A stretch of 64,000 nt of DNA from Mesorhizobium sp. B4-1-3 (GCF_006439355.1 NZ_VFTG01000013.1:78086-142085), one strand, 5' to 3'. Positions 26,019 to 34,119 are shown, counted from the stretch's first letter. Made by a program: numbers and translations. The notes: a model not told the origin generated them from the sequence alone.

Positions 26019-26037
26019 GATCTGGAATTTTCAGATC
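26019..26037 (-). other. Spacer hairpin in the aroG leader
   Basis: GATCTG-AAAATTC-CAGATC on the minus strand overlaps the leader-peptide stop codon. It lies between the antiterminator and terminator segments and may bring them together or mark ribosome release. Confidence 0.45.
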
Positions 26038-26108
26038 GAGCGCAATCCTCCCGCCGCCAGCGAGCTACCGTAGCTAAAGTACCAAAACGAGGCGGTCAGG
26101 TGGATCAT
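26031..26108 (-). CDS. Leader peptide of the aroG attenuator (25 residues)
   Basis: A 25-residue ORF starting MIHLTAS, then the run Phe-Trp-Tyr-Phe-Ser-Tyr (codons 8-13, 26070-26087), and ending GGLRSI before TGA. Five of six consecutive codons are for the three aromatic amino acids, the end products of the pathway begun by the downstream DAHP synthase. The next codons (Leu-Ala-Ala, 26053-26060) carry the sequence that pairs with the terminator's 5' arm. A ribosome stalled on the aromatic codons would leave this segment free and allow antitermination. An in-frame ATG at 26117 is an alternative start. A promoter placed as at 26115-26143 would begin the RNA at about the ATG itself. Confidence 0.85.
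   Translation of the reverse strand: MIHLTASFWYFSYGSSLAAGGLRSI
26053..26060 (-). promoter_or_regulatory. Antiterminator segment of the aroG attenuator
   Basis: CTGGCGGC, identical to the terminator's 3' arm, so it competes for the 5' arm at 25998-26005. Upstream CCGCC at 26091-26095 could pair with GGCGG here and form the protector stem. Confidence 0.75.
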
Positions 26109-26114
26109 CCGGCC

Positions 26115-26143
26115 CATATAGTCGATGCCGAAGCGCTTGTCAC
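26115..26143 (-). promoter_or_regulatory. Predicted aroG leader promoter
   Basis: GTGACA (26138-26143) and TATATG (26115-26120) with a 17-bp spacer on the minus strand. A start about 7 bp downstream falls at 26108, the A of the leader ATG, so the leader message may be leaderless. Confidence 0.5.
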
Positions 26144-26146
26144 GTG

Positions 26147-26205
26147 TCTCGTTTGACGCAATTCCGAACGGAAAACCGCTTCACACTTTTCCTGGAATCG
26201 CTCTA
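26147..26205 (-). repeat. Composite palindromic element, copy B
   Basis: Starts with TAGAGCGATTCCAGGAAAA on the minus strand, where TAG is the stop codon of the SDR gene, and ends just before the predicted aroG -35 box. The second hairpin module seen in copies A, D, E and F is missing. Confidence 0.75.
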
Positions 26206-26997
26206 CTCCCCGACCACGCCGGCAATGTTCTGGTCGTAATCGACCAGCGAGCCGGTCATGACGCCGGCCTGGGGGCTCAGCATATAGGTGATCAGCCGCG
26301 CGAGCTGGGCCGGCTTGACCAACTGGCCCATCGGCTGTGCGGCCTCGGCCTTTGCCAGCCAGTCGTCGGGCGCGTCGTGCCATTTCTTCTGCACGATCGC
26401 CTCGCCCTCGGTGTCCATCCAGCCGGGCAGCACGGCGTTGCAGCGGATGCGGTTCTTCCGATAGGCGCTCGCGACATTCTTGGTCAGCGTCATCAGCGCG
26501 CCCTTGCTGGTCGAATAGGGCGTCAGGAACGACTGGCCGGCATGCGCCGACATCGAGAGCACGTTGACGATCGAGCCCGGAGCCCTGCGCTCCAGGAGAT
26601 GCGCGACAAGGCCCTGCATCAGGAAGAAGGGGCCGCGCACATTGGTGTCGAAGATCTGGTCGAACAGTTCCTCCGTGGTCTCCACCAGCGAGCCGCGCGC
26701 GGACGTGGCGGCGGCGTTGACCAGCGCATTCAGCGTTCCGAAATGCTTGATCGCCGTCTCGACGGCGCGCTTGCAGTCGGCGACCTTGGCGACATCGGCG
26801 CTGATGAAGATGGCGTCGACGCCGTGCTTCTTCAGCGCCGCGACCGCTCTGTCGCCTTTCTCCTGCGAGCGGCCGACCAGCGCCAGCGCGCGGCAGCCCT
26901 CGTCGGCCAGGGCTTCCGCAACCGCGAAGCCGATGCCCTGTGCGCCGCCGGTGACAATGGCGCGCGTTTCTGAATTGCGACCGGCCAAACCGTTCAT
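26203..26997 (-). CDS. Short-chain dehydrogenase/reductase
   Basis: A 264-residue SDR with the cofactor motif TGGAQGIGFAVAEAL, the active-site residues in SMSAHAGQSFLTPYSTSKGAL (Tyr-x-x-x-Lys as YSTSK) and a normal C-terminus. GAGGAG precedes ATG 26997. It follows the IolG-like gene by 29 bp in the inositol-type ABC operon, so it probably oxidises or reduces a cyclitol or its keto form. Its stop codon is the first triplet of a palindromic repeat. Confidence 0.87.
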   Translation of the reverse strand: MNGLAGRNSETRAIVTGGAQGIGFAVAEALADEGCRALALVGRSQEKGDRAVAALKKHGVDAIFISADVAKVADCKRAVETAIKHFGTLNALVNAAATSARGSLVETTEELFDQIFDTNVRGPFFLMQGLVAHLLERRAPGSIVNVLSMSAHAGQSFLTPYSTSKGALMTLTKNVASAYRKNRIRCNAVLPGWMDTEGEAIVQKKWHDAPDDWLAKAEAAQPMGQLVKPAQLARLITYMLSPQAGVMTGSLVDYDQNIAGVVGE

Positions 26998-27026
26998 CGC
27001 TCTGCTCCTCGATCCGTATTCAAATT

Positions 27027-28019
27027 TCAATCGACGCGGACGGTCTTCCCCGTTTTCGCCGACTCCAAAGCCGCGTCGGCCAGCTTCAGCGCAACGAGAC
27101 CATCCTTGCCGCTCGGCGCCGCCTTCTTGCCCGCGGTGGCAGCGGTGATGAAAGAGGCGATCTCGTTGGCATAGGCGTCGATGTAGCGGGTCATGAAGAA
27201 GTCGTGCAGCGGCGGGCGGGTGTAGCCCTTGTCGTTGGCGAGCTCGATCGACACCGGGCGCTGGTTCTCGGCCGCGACCATGCCTTTGGAGCCATGCACC
27301 TCGATGCGCTGGTCGTAGCCATACGTGGCGCGGCGCGAGTTGGAGATGACGGCCTGCTTGCCGGAGGCGGTTTCGAGGATGACGCTGACCGAGTCGAAAT
27401 CGCCGGCTTCGCCGATCTTCTTGTCGACCAGCACTGAAGCGTGGGCGCTGACCGCAACCGGTTCTTCACCGAGCAGGAAGCGGGCCATGTCGAAATCGTG
27501 GATAGTCATGTCGCGAAAAATGCCGCCGGAGCGGGCGATGTAGTCGAGCGGCGGGGCGCCTGGATCGCGCGACGTGATGGTGACCATCTCGACTGTGCCG
27601 ATGGCGCCCTCGTCGATCGCCTTGCGCACGGCGGCGAAATGCGGATCGAAGCGGCGGTTGAAGCCGACCATCAGCGTGGCGCCGGTCTTTTCGACCACCG
27701 CCAGGCATTTTTCGACGCGTTCGACCGAGAGGTCGATCGGCTTTTCGCAGAAAATCGCCTTGCCGGCCTTGGCGAAGCGCTCGATCAGGTCGGCATGGGT
27801 GTCGGTCGGGGTGCAGATGATGACGGCATCGATGTCCTTGGCCTTCTCGATGGCATCGATGGTGCGGACTTCCGCGCCATAGGCGGAGGCCAGCTCCGTC
27901 GCCGCTTTCTCGAAGGCGTCGGCCACGGCCACCAGCTTGGCCTGCGGGTTGGAGGCAACGGCGCGGGCATGCACCTTGCCGATACGGCCGGCGCCGAGGA
28001 GAGCGAAGCGGAGTGTCAT
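27027..28019 (-). CDS. iolG: Inositol 2-dehydrogenase (Gfo/Idh/MocA family)
   Basis: A 330-residue NAD-dependent dehydrogenase with Rossmann motif GAGRIGKVHA, CEKPIDL, GFNRRFDP and TIHDFDMAR. It oxidises myo-inositol or a close cyclitol to the 2-keto form. ATG 28019 has AAGGA upstream; the frame is open far upstream over the neighbouring ABC gene but is not coding there. It is closer to canonical rhizobial IolG than the paralog at 332 and lies with an inositol-type ABC importer, so this may be the main inositol dehydrogenase. Confidence 0.92.
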   Translation of the reverse strand: MTLRFALLGAGRIGKVHARAVASNPQAKLVAVADAFEKAATELASAYGAEVRTIDAIEKAKDIDAVIICTPTDTHADLIERFAKAGKAIFCEKPIDLSVERVEKCLAVVEKTGATLMVGFNRRFDPHFAAVRKAIDEGAIGTVEMVTITSRDPGAPPLDYIARSGGIFRDMTIHDFDMARFLLGEEPVAVSAHASVLVDKKIGEAGDFDSVSVILETASGKQAVISNSRRATYGYDQRIEVHGSKGMVAAENQRPVSIELANDKGYTRPPLHDFFMTRYIDAYANEIASFITAATAGKKAAPSGKDGLVALKLADAALESAKTGKTVRVD

Positions 28020-28102
28020 GGAATGTCCTTCGAGGTGGGGTTTTATAGGCATATCCGCGCCTGTCGGCGCGGAAGATTGGTTGGATCCCGTGATGACGCC
28101 CG

Positions 28103-28873
28103 TCAGGCGGCCTGAAGCTCTGCCTGTCCGGTCTTGGCGCCTGTGATGTAGGCGACGATGTCGTTGCCATCGGTGTCCTGCTTGCGCAGGTTGGCGACGA
28201 TCTTGCCGCGGCGGAAGACGACGATGCGGTCGCAAAGGTCGAACACCTGGCGCATATTGTGGCTGACCAGGATCAGCGGCTCGCCGTTTGCCTTCAGCGT
28301 GCGGATGATGTTTTCGACCTGCGCGGTCTCCTGCACGCCGAGCGCCGCCGTCGGCTCGTCCATAATGATCAGCTTGGAGGCGAAGGTGGCGGTCCTGGCG
28401 ATCGCAACGCACTGGCGCTGGCCGCCCGACATATGACGGATGGTGCTGGAAAGGTTAGGGATCTTCACCGCCGTGCGGACAAGCGCTGCCTCCGTCGCCT
28501 TGCGCATTGCCTTGCGGTCGAGGATGGAGAAGGGGCCGAGGTTGAACAGCACCTTCTCGCGGCCGAGAAACAGGTTCGACGGCACGTCGAGATCGTCGGC
28601 CAAAGCGAGGTTCTGGAACACGGTCTCGATGCCGGCCTCGCGCGCCTCGATCGGGCCGGTGAAGTTCACCTCCTTGCCGTCGAACCAGATCTTGCCACTG
28701 GTGCGCTGCTCGACGCCGGTGATCTGGCGCACGAAGGTCGACTTGCCGGCGCCGTTGTCGCCCATGATGGCGACATGCTCGCCCTTGCGCAGCTCGAAAT
28801 TCGCCTCCTGCAGCGCGTGCACGCCGCCATAATGCTTGGTGAGGTTTTCAGTCTTCAGAACGATGTCCGACAT
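28103..28873 (-). CDS. Sugar/inositol ABC transporter ATP-binding protein, single cassette
   Basis: A 256-residue ABC ATPase with Walker A GDNGAGKS, signature MSGGQRQ, Walker B IIMDEPTAALGV and switch His in LVSHNM. Unlike RbsA it has only one cassette, as in the FrcA-type subfamily of rhizobia. ATG 28873 follows GGAG. The upstream permease gene ends only 2 bp away. It would power import of inositol or a derivative. Confidence 0.9.
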   Translation of the reverse strand: MSDIVLKTENLTKHYGGVHALQEANFELRKGEHVAIMGDNGAGKSTFVRQITGVEQRTSGKIWFDGKEVNFTGPIEAREAGIETVFQNLALADDLDVPSNLFLGREKVLFNLGPFSILDRKAMRKATEAALVRTAVKIPNLSSTIRHMSGGQRQCVAIARTATFASKLIIMDEPTAALGVQETAQVENIIRTLKANGEPLILVSHNMRQVFDLCDRIVVFRRGKIVANLRKQDTDGNDIVAYITGAKTGQAELQAA

Positions 28874-28875
28874 GG

Positions 28876-29952
28876 TCAAGCTCCTATCGCGCGGCGGCGC
28901 TGGCGCCATTGATCGAGAACGACCGCACCGACGATGATCACGCCCTTGACCATCTCCTGATAATAGGCATCGAGGCGCAGGAAGGTGAAGCCGGAAATGA
29001 TGACGCCGAAGATCAGCGAGCCGATCACGGTGCCGATGATCGAGCCGCGGCCGCCCGACAGCGAAACGCCGCCGATGACCGCCATGGCGATGGCGTCGAG
29101 CTCGTACATGACCCCCATGCCGGCCTGGGCGGTGAGGTTCTTGGAAGACAGCACCACCGCGGCGATCGCCGCCAAGATACCGGCGATGGCATAGACCAGC
29201 ACCTTATGGTTGGCGATCTTGATGCCGGACATGCGAGCGGCATCCTCGTTTGAGCCGATGGCGTAGCAGTGCTTGCCGTATTTCGTGTAGGTCAAAATGA
29301 GCTGGAACAGGATCGCCAGCGAGATGAAGATAACGACGGGCATCAAACCCTTGCCGATGGCCGCGAAACTTTCGGTCGGGAACGAGATCGGCTGGCCCTT
29401 CGACCACCATTTGGCGATGCCACGCGCCGTGACCATCATGCCGAGCGTGGCGATGAAAGGTGGAATGCGCGTGTAGGCGATGAGGAAGCCATTGATCAGG
29501 CCGGCGATCAGGCCGCAGCCGATCGCGACCAGGAGCGGCACGATGACCGGCAGGTCGGTCCAGCCAAAATTGATGAACATCGCCTTGGGATTGGGATTCC
29601 CGTTGACGGTCGCAACCTGCGCAAAACTCATGGCGATCATGGCGGTGGCGCCGACGATCGACCCGGAGGACAGGTCGATGCCGCCGCAGATGATGACCTG
29701 GGTTACGCCGATTGCGATGATGCCGACGATCGACACCTGCAGGATGATGATCTGCAGGCGCTGCTCGTTGAAGAGTCCGGAGACGTTCTCGCGGGTGTTG
29801 AACAGGAAGCTGTCGCCGAGGAAGACGCGGCCGATCAGCTCGAAGGCGCCGACCAGGATGACGAGCGCCAGGAACACGTTGAACTCGGCCGGCCATGGGC
29901 GCTTCCTGGCGTCGTAGCTCAGCCCGCCAATGCCATGCGATGTCTGTGACAC
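28876..29952 (-). CDS. Sugar/inositol ABC transporter permease (IatP/FrcC type)
   Basis: A 358-residue CUT2 permease with an N-terminal cytoplasmic tail, about ten helices, and motifs GGIDLSSGSIVGATAM, IPPFIATLGMM and GGVSLSGGRGS. It most resembles inositol permeases. It is the middle gene of binding protein-permease-ATPase-dehydrogenase-SDR. Confidence 0.9.
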   Translation of the reverse strand: MSQTSHGIGGLSYDARKRPWPAEFNVFLALVILVGAFELIGRVFLGDSFLFNTRENVSGLFNEQRLQIIILQVSIVGIIAIGVTQVIICGGIDLSSGSIVGATAMIAMSFAQVATVNGNPNPKAMFINFGWTDLPVIVPLLVAIGCGLIAGLINGFLIAYTRIPPFIATLGMMVTARGIAKWWSKGQPISFPTESFAAIGKGLMPVVIFISLAILFQLILTYTKYGKHCYAIGSNEDAARMSGIKIANHKVLVYAIAGILAAIAAVVLSSKNLTAQAGMGVMYELDAIAMAVIGGVSLSGGRGSIIGTVIGSLIFGVIISGFTFLRLDAYYQEMVKGVIIVGAVVLDQWRQRRRAIGA

Positions 29953-29981
29953 GTCTTCTTCCTCCGAATGACCGCGCCCGT

Positions 29982-30128
29982 TCTCCCGCCCAGTCGGGCG
30001 GGAGAGGAACAGAGCGGCGCCGCTTCGTCAGCAGCCGATTTCAGCCAGTCCGATGCGTCGCGGCACCACTCCGCGTTCGTTCTCGCAATCCCATACGGAA
30101 ATCGCTGCGTGATTTCCCGGAATTGAGC
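29982..30128. repeat. Hairpin and degenerate composite element (copy C) between binding protein and permease
   Basis: First a hairpin TCTCCCGCCC-AGTC-GGGCGGGAGA (29982-30005), probably limiting read-through into the permease. Then a worn copy of the composite palindrome at 30081-30128 (CGCAATCCCATACGGAAATCG ... TTTCCCGGAATTG in pieces). No gene is visible in the 185-bp gap. Confidence 0.6.
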
Positions 30129-30137
30129 GGGCGCGGC

Positions 30138-31079
30138 TCAGTTCTTCTTCAAGAACTTGTCGATGTTCGCAGGGGTGACGAGCTGGAACGGGATATAGAC
30201 CTTGTGTTCCACCTTTTCGCCCTTGGCGAGCTTCAGCGCGGCGTCGAGCGCGCCGGCGCCCTGGCCGGCCGCGTCCTGGAAGACTGTCACGTCGAGGTCG
30301 CCCGCCTGCATCGCGGCCAGCGCATCCTGGGTGGCGTCGACGCCGCCGACGACGACCGACTTCATGTCGATGTTGGCGGCCTTCATCGCCTGGATGGCGC
30401 CGATCGCGCTTTCGTCATTGTTGGCGATGACGCCGTCGAACGGCTTGCCCGACGACAGCCAGTTGGTCATCAGGTTCTGCGCTTCGTCGCGCTTCCAGTT
30501 CGAGGTCTGCTTGTCGATGATCTTGATGAAGTTGCAGTCCGGCGTGGCGATCACTTCCTCGATGTCCTTGGTGCGCTGCACCGCGGCCTGGTTGGAGAGC
30601 TCGCCCATGATCACATAGACATTGGCTTCCTTCTTGCCGGCTTCCTTGAACAGGCGGCAGGCTTCCTTGGTCTCGAGCGTGCCGGATTCGGCCTCGTTGG
30701 AAGCGACGAACGCCTGGTTGTCGGGCAGCGTGTCGACATTGACCGGCTGGCGGTTGACATAGACCAGCGGGATCTTGGCGGCGGCGGCAGCGTCCGACAT
30801 CGCCTGCGTGGCCGAGGTGTCGACCGGGTTGACGATGATGGCGTCGACGCCCGAGGCGGCGAAGTTCTTGATCTGGTCGAGCTGCTTGGCGACGTCGTTC
30901 TGCGCGTCCTCGACCTGCAGCTCCACGCCGCTCATGCCCTTGGCCTGCGCAATCATGCCGTTGCGCAGCACGGTGAGGAAGTTGTCGTCGAAAAGAGCCA
31001 TCGAAACGCCGATCTTGGCGGCGAAGGCGGATGAACACATCAGCGCCGAAAGCGCGACGCCCAAAAGAAGTTTCTTCAT
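30138..31079 (-). CDS. Inositol-type ABC transporter substrate-binding protein
   Basis: A 313-residue periplasmic binding protein (Peripla_BP_4) with signal peptide MKKLLLGVALSALMCSSAFA and mature start AKIGVSMALFDDNFLT. Ligand-site features include NPVDTSATQAM, VYVNRQPV and VVGGVDATQDAL. It resembles IbpA-like inositol and rhizopine (MocB) binding proteins. GGAG precedes ATG 31079. It leads an operon that encodes two cyclitol dehydrogenases, which supports inositol or a methylated/aminated inositol as ligand. Confidence 0.88.
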   Translation of the reverse strand: MKKLLLGVALSALMCSSAFAAKIGVSMALFDDNFLTVLRNGMIAQAKGMSGVELQVEDAQNDVAKQLDQIKNFAASGVDAIIVNPVDTSATQAMSDAAAAAKIPLVYVNRQPVNVDTLPDNQAFVASNEAESGTLETKEACRLFKEAGKKEANVYVIMGELSNQAAVQRTKDIEEVIATPDCNFIKIIDKQTSNWKRDEAQNLMTNWLSSGKPFDGVIANNDESAIGAIQAMKAANIDMKSVVVGGVDATQDALAAMQAGDLDVTVFQDAAGQGAGALDAALKLAKGEKVEHKVYIPFQLVTPANIDKFLKKN

Positions 31080-31246
31080 TTTATTCTCCTCCACTTGGTG
31101 TCCGGCTGCACCCATTGAACCGGAATCCCCGGTTTGCCCGGGGAATCTCTCCCTGCGGCCATGCGGCGTCGCCCATTCGATCGGAACGCCTCTTCCTCCG
31201 TTCGAACAGACGCTCCGGAACGAAAGAACCAAAAAGCCTAGTTAGT

Positions 31247-31260
31247 GAAATATTTATTCC
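31247..31260 (-). promoter_or_regulatory. Probable IolR-type operator upstream of the inositol ABC operon
   Basis: GAAATATTTATTCC, one base from GAAATATTAATTCC upstream of iolC (minus-strand reading of 4531-4544). With flanks, TGAAATATTTATTCCATT and TGAAATATTAATTCCAAT are nearly equal. It is 168 bp upstream of the binding-protein start. A further palindrome CGTTTCGGAAACG lies at 31265-31277. Confidence 0.6.
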
Positions 31261-31380
31261 ATTTCGTTTCGGAAACGTCAAGGGCGATTCCGATCGGGGC
31301 GGCCGGTTTTTCGATCACTATCGGCGTGACGAAGGACCAAAGACCTCCGAAATTTGCGCTCGAGTCCGAACGAACCGCGA

Positions 31381-31413
31381 TGAAAGAATCCATCAGTCTG
31401 ACAGATTCTTTCA
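31381..31413 (-). terminator. Hairpin downstream of the LacI-type gene
   Basis: TGAAAGAATC (31381-31390) and GATTCTTTCA (31404-31413), perfect 10-bp arms with a 13-nt loop, 25 bp beyond the regulator's stop. There is no T run. The rest of the 358-bp gap 31080-31437 holds the promoter region of the ABC operon and no visible gene. Confidence 0.5.
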
Positions 31414-31437
31414 CGCGCGCTACATCAGTGTGAACGC

Positions 31438-32469
31438 CTATATGTTTTCCGGCAGATAGATGTCGAAAGGCAGGAAGGTCTGCCCGGGCGCATTGGCGGC
31501 GCCGCTTTCGATGGCATGGGCCATCAGCCCGACGAGCTCCCGGCAGAGCGCCGCGAGCGGCGTCGAGATCACCATGGTGAGGATGTTGTCGGCAAGCGCC
31601 GCACGCGAGGCGGCGTTGATCTCGTTGCAGATGGCGATCGGCATCTCGGCCGGCTTTGCCGTCCGCAGCGCCGAGACCGCGCCCTCCATGCCGCCACCGG
31701 CGACGTAGCAGCCGGCGAGATCGGGATGGCGCGCCAAGAGGTCGAGCATGGCGTCGTGCGTCACGTCATTGGCCTCGAGGTTGACCAGCGTCTCCATCAC
31801 GGTGAAGTCCGGCGCGTGCTCGCGAAAGAATGAGCGGAAGCCGATCTCGCGCAACTCATGGCCGTGGAAACGGTGGCTGCCGACGAAGAGTGCCACCTTG
31901 CCGGGCTTCCTAGCGGCCTTGGCGATCATCCAGGCAGCGCTGCGCCCGACCTTGCGATTGTCGAGCCCGACATAGCCCTCGCGGACGCCGGCGGCAAAAT
32001 CCGACAGCAGCGAGAAGACCGGCTGCCCCCTCCCCTTCAGCGTCTCCACGACCGCCGTCAGCGTCGGATGATCAGGGCCGACGACGGCGATGGCTCTCGA
32101 CTTGGCTGCAAGGCTGCGCATCTGGGCGGCGATCTCGTCGGGCGCCAGCGAGGCGGCGAAATCGACCGTCGCAACGCCGCGGAAACGCTGCGACTGCGCG
32201 ACCGCCAGCTCGAGCTCCCGGGCGAAATCGCCGTAGAAGACGTCATTGCCCCTGAGCAGCAGGAAGCCAAGCCTATATTCCGGCAATTCCTGGCGCATGC
32301 GCTGCTTGATCAGCCCCGCCGCGTGGTAGCCGATCTCGGTGGCGGCCTCGTAGACCCGGCGCGCCGTCTCCTCGCGCACCGGCAGGCGGCTGTTCAGCAC
32401 CCGGTCGACGGTGGCGACGCTGACGCCGGAGACGCGCGCGAGATCGGTAATGGTCGGCCGCTTTGCCAT
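31438..32469 (-). CDS. LacI-family transcriptional regulator of the inositol/rhizopine-like island
   Basis: A 343-residue repressor with HTH TITDLARVSGVSVATVDRVLN (20 visible core residues from TDLAR), hinge region and a sugar-binding-protein-like ligand domain. The TVDRVLN variant marks a subgroup of LacI proteins linked to CUT2 transporters. GAGGAA precedes ATG 32469. It lies between the ABC operon (same strand) and the divergent mocDEF-like genes, so it may control one or both. Its gap to mocD has five GATA/TATC half-sites. Confidence 0.88.
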   Translation of the reverse strand: MAKRPTITDLARVSGVSVATVDRVLNSRLPVREETARRVYEAATEIGYHAAGLIKQRMRQELPEYRLGFLLLRGNDVFYGDFARELELAVAQSQRFRGVATVDFAASLAPDEIAAQMRSLAAKSRAIAVVGPDHPTLTAVVETLKGRGQPVFSLLSDFAAGVREGYVGLDNRKVGRSAAWMIAKAARKPGKVALFVGSHRFHGHELREIGFRSFFREHAPDFTVMETLVNLEANDVTHDAMLDLLARHPDLAGCYVAGGGMEGAVSALRTAKPAEMPIAICNEINAASRAALADNILTMVISTPLAALCRELVGLMAHAIESGAANAPGQTFLPFDIYLPENI

Positions 32470-32500
32470 GAATGCTTCCTCGCTTGTCCTACTCAGCATA

Positions 32501-32556
32501 TATCCAAATCTGATAGGAAATGATAGAAACTATCTTCTTGATGTTGAGACTATCAG
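32501..32556. promoter_or_regulatory. Cluster of TATC/GATA half-sites between lacI-type gene and mocD-like gene
   Basis: Half-sites at 32501 (TATC), 32512 (GATA), 32522 (GATA), 32531 (TATC) and 32551 (TATC). They form CTGATAG ... CTATCAG (32510-32516 and 32550-32556) and an inner GATAG-AAA-CTATC. This is a candidate operator for the adjacent LacI regulator. Confidence 0.45.
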
Positions 32557-32645
32557 GCCTGGGGGCTATGCTGAAGTCGAAAGTCAGCGATGCGCGAGCC
32601 CCGCAGGATTAGGGCGGTCGCCAAGGCGCTGGCGGAGGAACCTCA

Positions 32646-33755
32646 ATGACGGCAATCACGTCTTCGGCGGCGCCGCCGCGCGACTACAGCCTGACCGGGC
32701 GAGATGCCAGGCTCGCGGTCGAGACCGGGCTCGCCGCGGCCGAGTGGTACCACACCGAGATCCCGCGCAAGCAGATGAAGGAGCTGATGCAGCGCTCGGA
32801 CCAGCCGGCGATCCGCGACACCATCATCTGGCTGGCCGCTCTCGTCGTCAGCGGCGCGGGCGGCATCTGGTTCTGGGGCAGCTGGTGGTGCGTGCCGTTC
32901 TTCTTCGTCTACGGCACGCTCTACGGCTCCTCGACCGATTCCCGCTGGCACGAGTGCGGCCACGGCACGGCCTTCCGCACGCAGTGGATGAACGACGCCG
33001 TCTACCAGCTCGCCTGCTTCATGATCATGCGCAACCCGGTGACCTGGCGCTGGAGCCATACGCGCCACCACACCGACACCATCATCGTCGGCCGCGACCC
33101 GGAAATCGCCGTCATGCGCCCGCCGGACCTTTTGCGCGTGGTGCTGAACTTCTTCGGCATCCTCGATGCCTGGCATGCGATGACCGACATGGTGCGCAAT
33201 GCCGCCGGAATCATCAGCCCCGCGGAAAAGACCTTCATTCCCGAACCGGAACAGCCGAAGGCGATCCGCGTGGCTCGCATCTGGCTCGTCATCTACATCG
33301 CGAGCATCGCCTTGGCTCTCTCCCTGCATTCCTGGCTGCCGCTGATGCTGATCGGCCTGCCCCGCCTCTATGGCGCCTGGCATCACGTGATGACCGGCCT
33401 GCTGCAGCATGGCGGCCTCGCCGACAACGTCGTCGACCATCGGCTCAACAGCCGCACCGTCTACATGAACTCGGTCAGCCGCTTCATCTACTGGAACATG
33501 AACTACCATGTGGAGCATCACATGTTCCCGATGGTGCCCTACCACGCGCTGCCGAAGCTGCATGAGATGATTAAGCACGACCTGCCGGCGCCGACGCCAT
33601 CGATCCTGGCCGGCTATCGCGAGATGATCCCGGCCTTCCTGCGCCAGCTGCGCAACGAGGATTATTTCCTCAAGCGCGCGCTGCCGCCGACGGCGAAGCC
33701 CTACAGGGAAGAATTGCACAACGATAACAATCCGGTGCCGGCCGCGGCCGAATGA
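32646..33755 (+). CDS. Membrane fatty acid desaturase-like di-iron oxygenase (MocD-like)
   Basis: A 369-residue membrane di-iron enzyme. Three histidine boxes are present: HECGH (102-106), HTRHH (138-142) and HVEHH (288-292), with hydrophobic helices between. It matches the fatty-acid-desaturase/alkane-hydroxylase superfamily. It is followed by a Rieske ferredoxin and a ferredoxin reductase. This trio is the layout of mocDEF of Rhizobium leguminosarum, which is needed to use the rhizopine 3-O-methyl-scyllo-inosamine, by O-demethylation. GGAGGAA precedes the ATG. The substrate here is inferred from context only. Confidence 0.85.
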   Translation: MTAITSSAAPPRDYSLTGRDARLAVETGLAAAEWYHTEIPRKQMKELMQRSDQPAIRDTIIWLAALVVSGAGGIWFWGSWWCVPFFFVYGTLYGSSTDSRWHECGHGTAFRTQWMNDAVYQLACFMIMRNPVTWRWSHTRHHTDTIIVGRDPEIAVMRPPDLLRVVLNFFGILDAWHAMTDMVRNAAGIISPAEKTFIPEPEQPKAIRVARIWLVIYIASIALALSLHSWLPLMLIGLPRLYGAWHHVMTGLLQHGGLADNVVDHRLNSRTVYMNSVSRFIYWNMNYHVEHHMFPMVPYHALPKLHEMIKHDLPAPTPSILAGYREMIPAFLRQLRNEDYFLKRALPPTAKPYREELHNDNNPVPAAAE

Positions 33756-33800
33756 GCTGCCGAAGTGCCTAACCAACCCATTTTTTTCGCGGAGAACAAG

Positions 33801-34115
33801 ATGAACGACTGGGTCGAGGCCTGCGCGGCCGGAGACATCGACGAAGAGGACGTGATGCGGTTCGACCATGCCGGCCGCACCTTCGCCATCTACCGCAGCC
33901 CGGACGACGAGTATTTCGCGACAGACGGCTTGTGCACGCATGAAAAGGTGCATCTGGCCGACGGGCTGGTGATGGACGACATCATCGAGTGCCCGAAGCA
34001 CAATGGCCGCTTCAACTACAAGACCGGCGACGCGCGCGGCGCGCCGGTTTGCGTCAATTTGAAGACCTATCCGGTCAAGGTCGATGCCGGAAAAGTGCTG
34101 ATCCAGATCGGGTGA
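33801..34115 (+). CDS. Rieske-type 2Fe-2S ferredoxin (MocE family)
   Basis: A 104-residue Rieske ferredoxin. The cluster ligands are Cys45-x-His47 (CTH) and Cys64-x-x-His67 (CPKH). It carries electrons from the reductase to the membrane oxygenase. ATG 33801 has GGAGAA upstream; an in-frame GTG at 33765 is less likely. It lies 45 bp after the oxygenase gene and 4 bp before the reductase gene. Confidence 0.9.
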   Translation: MNDWVEACAAGDIDEEDVMRFDHAGRTFAIYRSPDDEYFATDGLCTHEKVHLADGLVMDDIIECPKHNGRFNYKTGDARGAPVCVNLKTYPVKVDAGKVLIQIG

Positions 34116-34119
34116 GACC

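Noticed and set aside
28020..28412. N-terminal extension of the IolG frame to 461 codons
   Set aside because: The extension overlaps the ABC ATPase gene in another frame and has no family similarity; the IolG motif starts at 28019.
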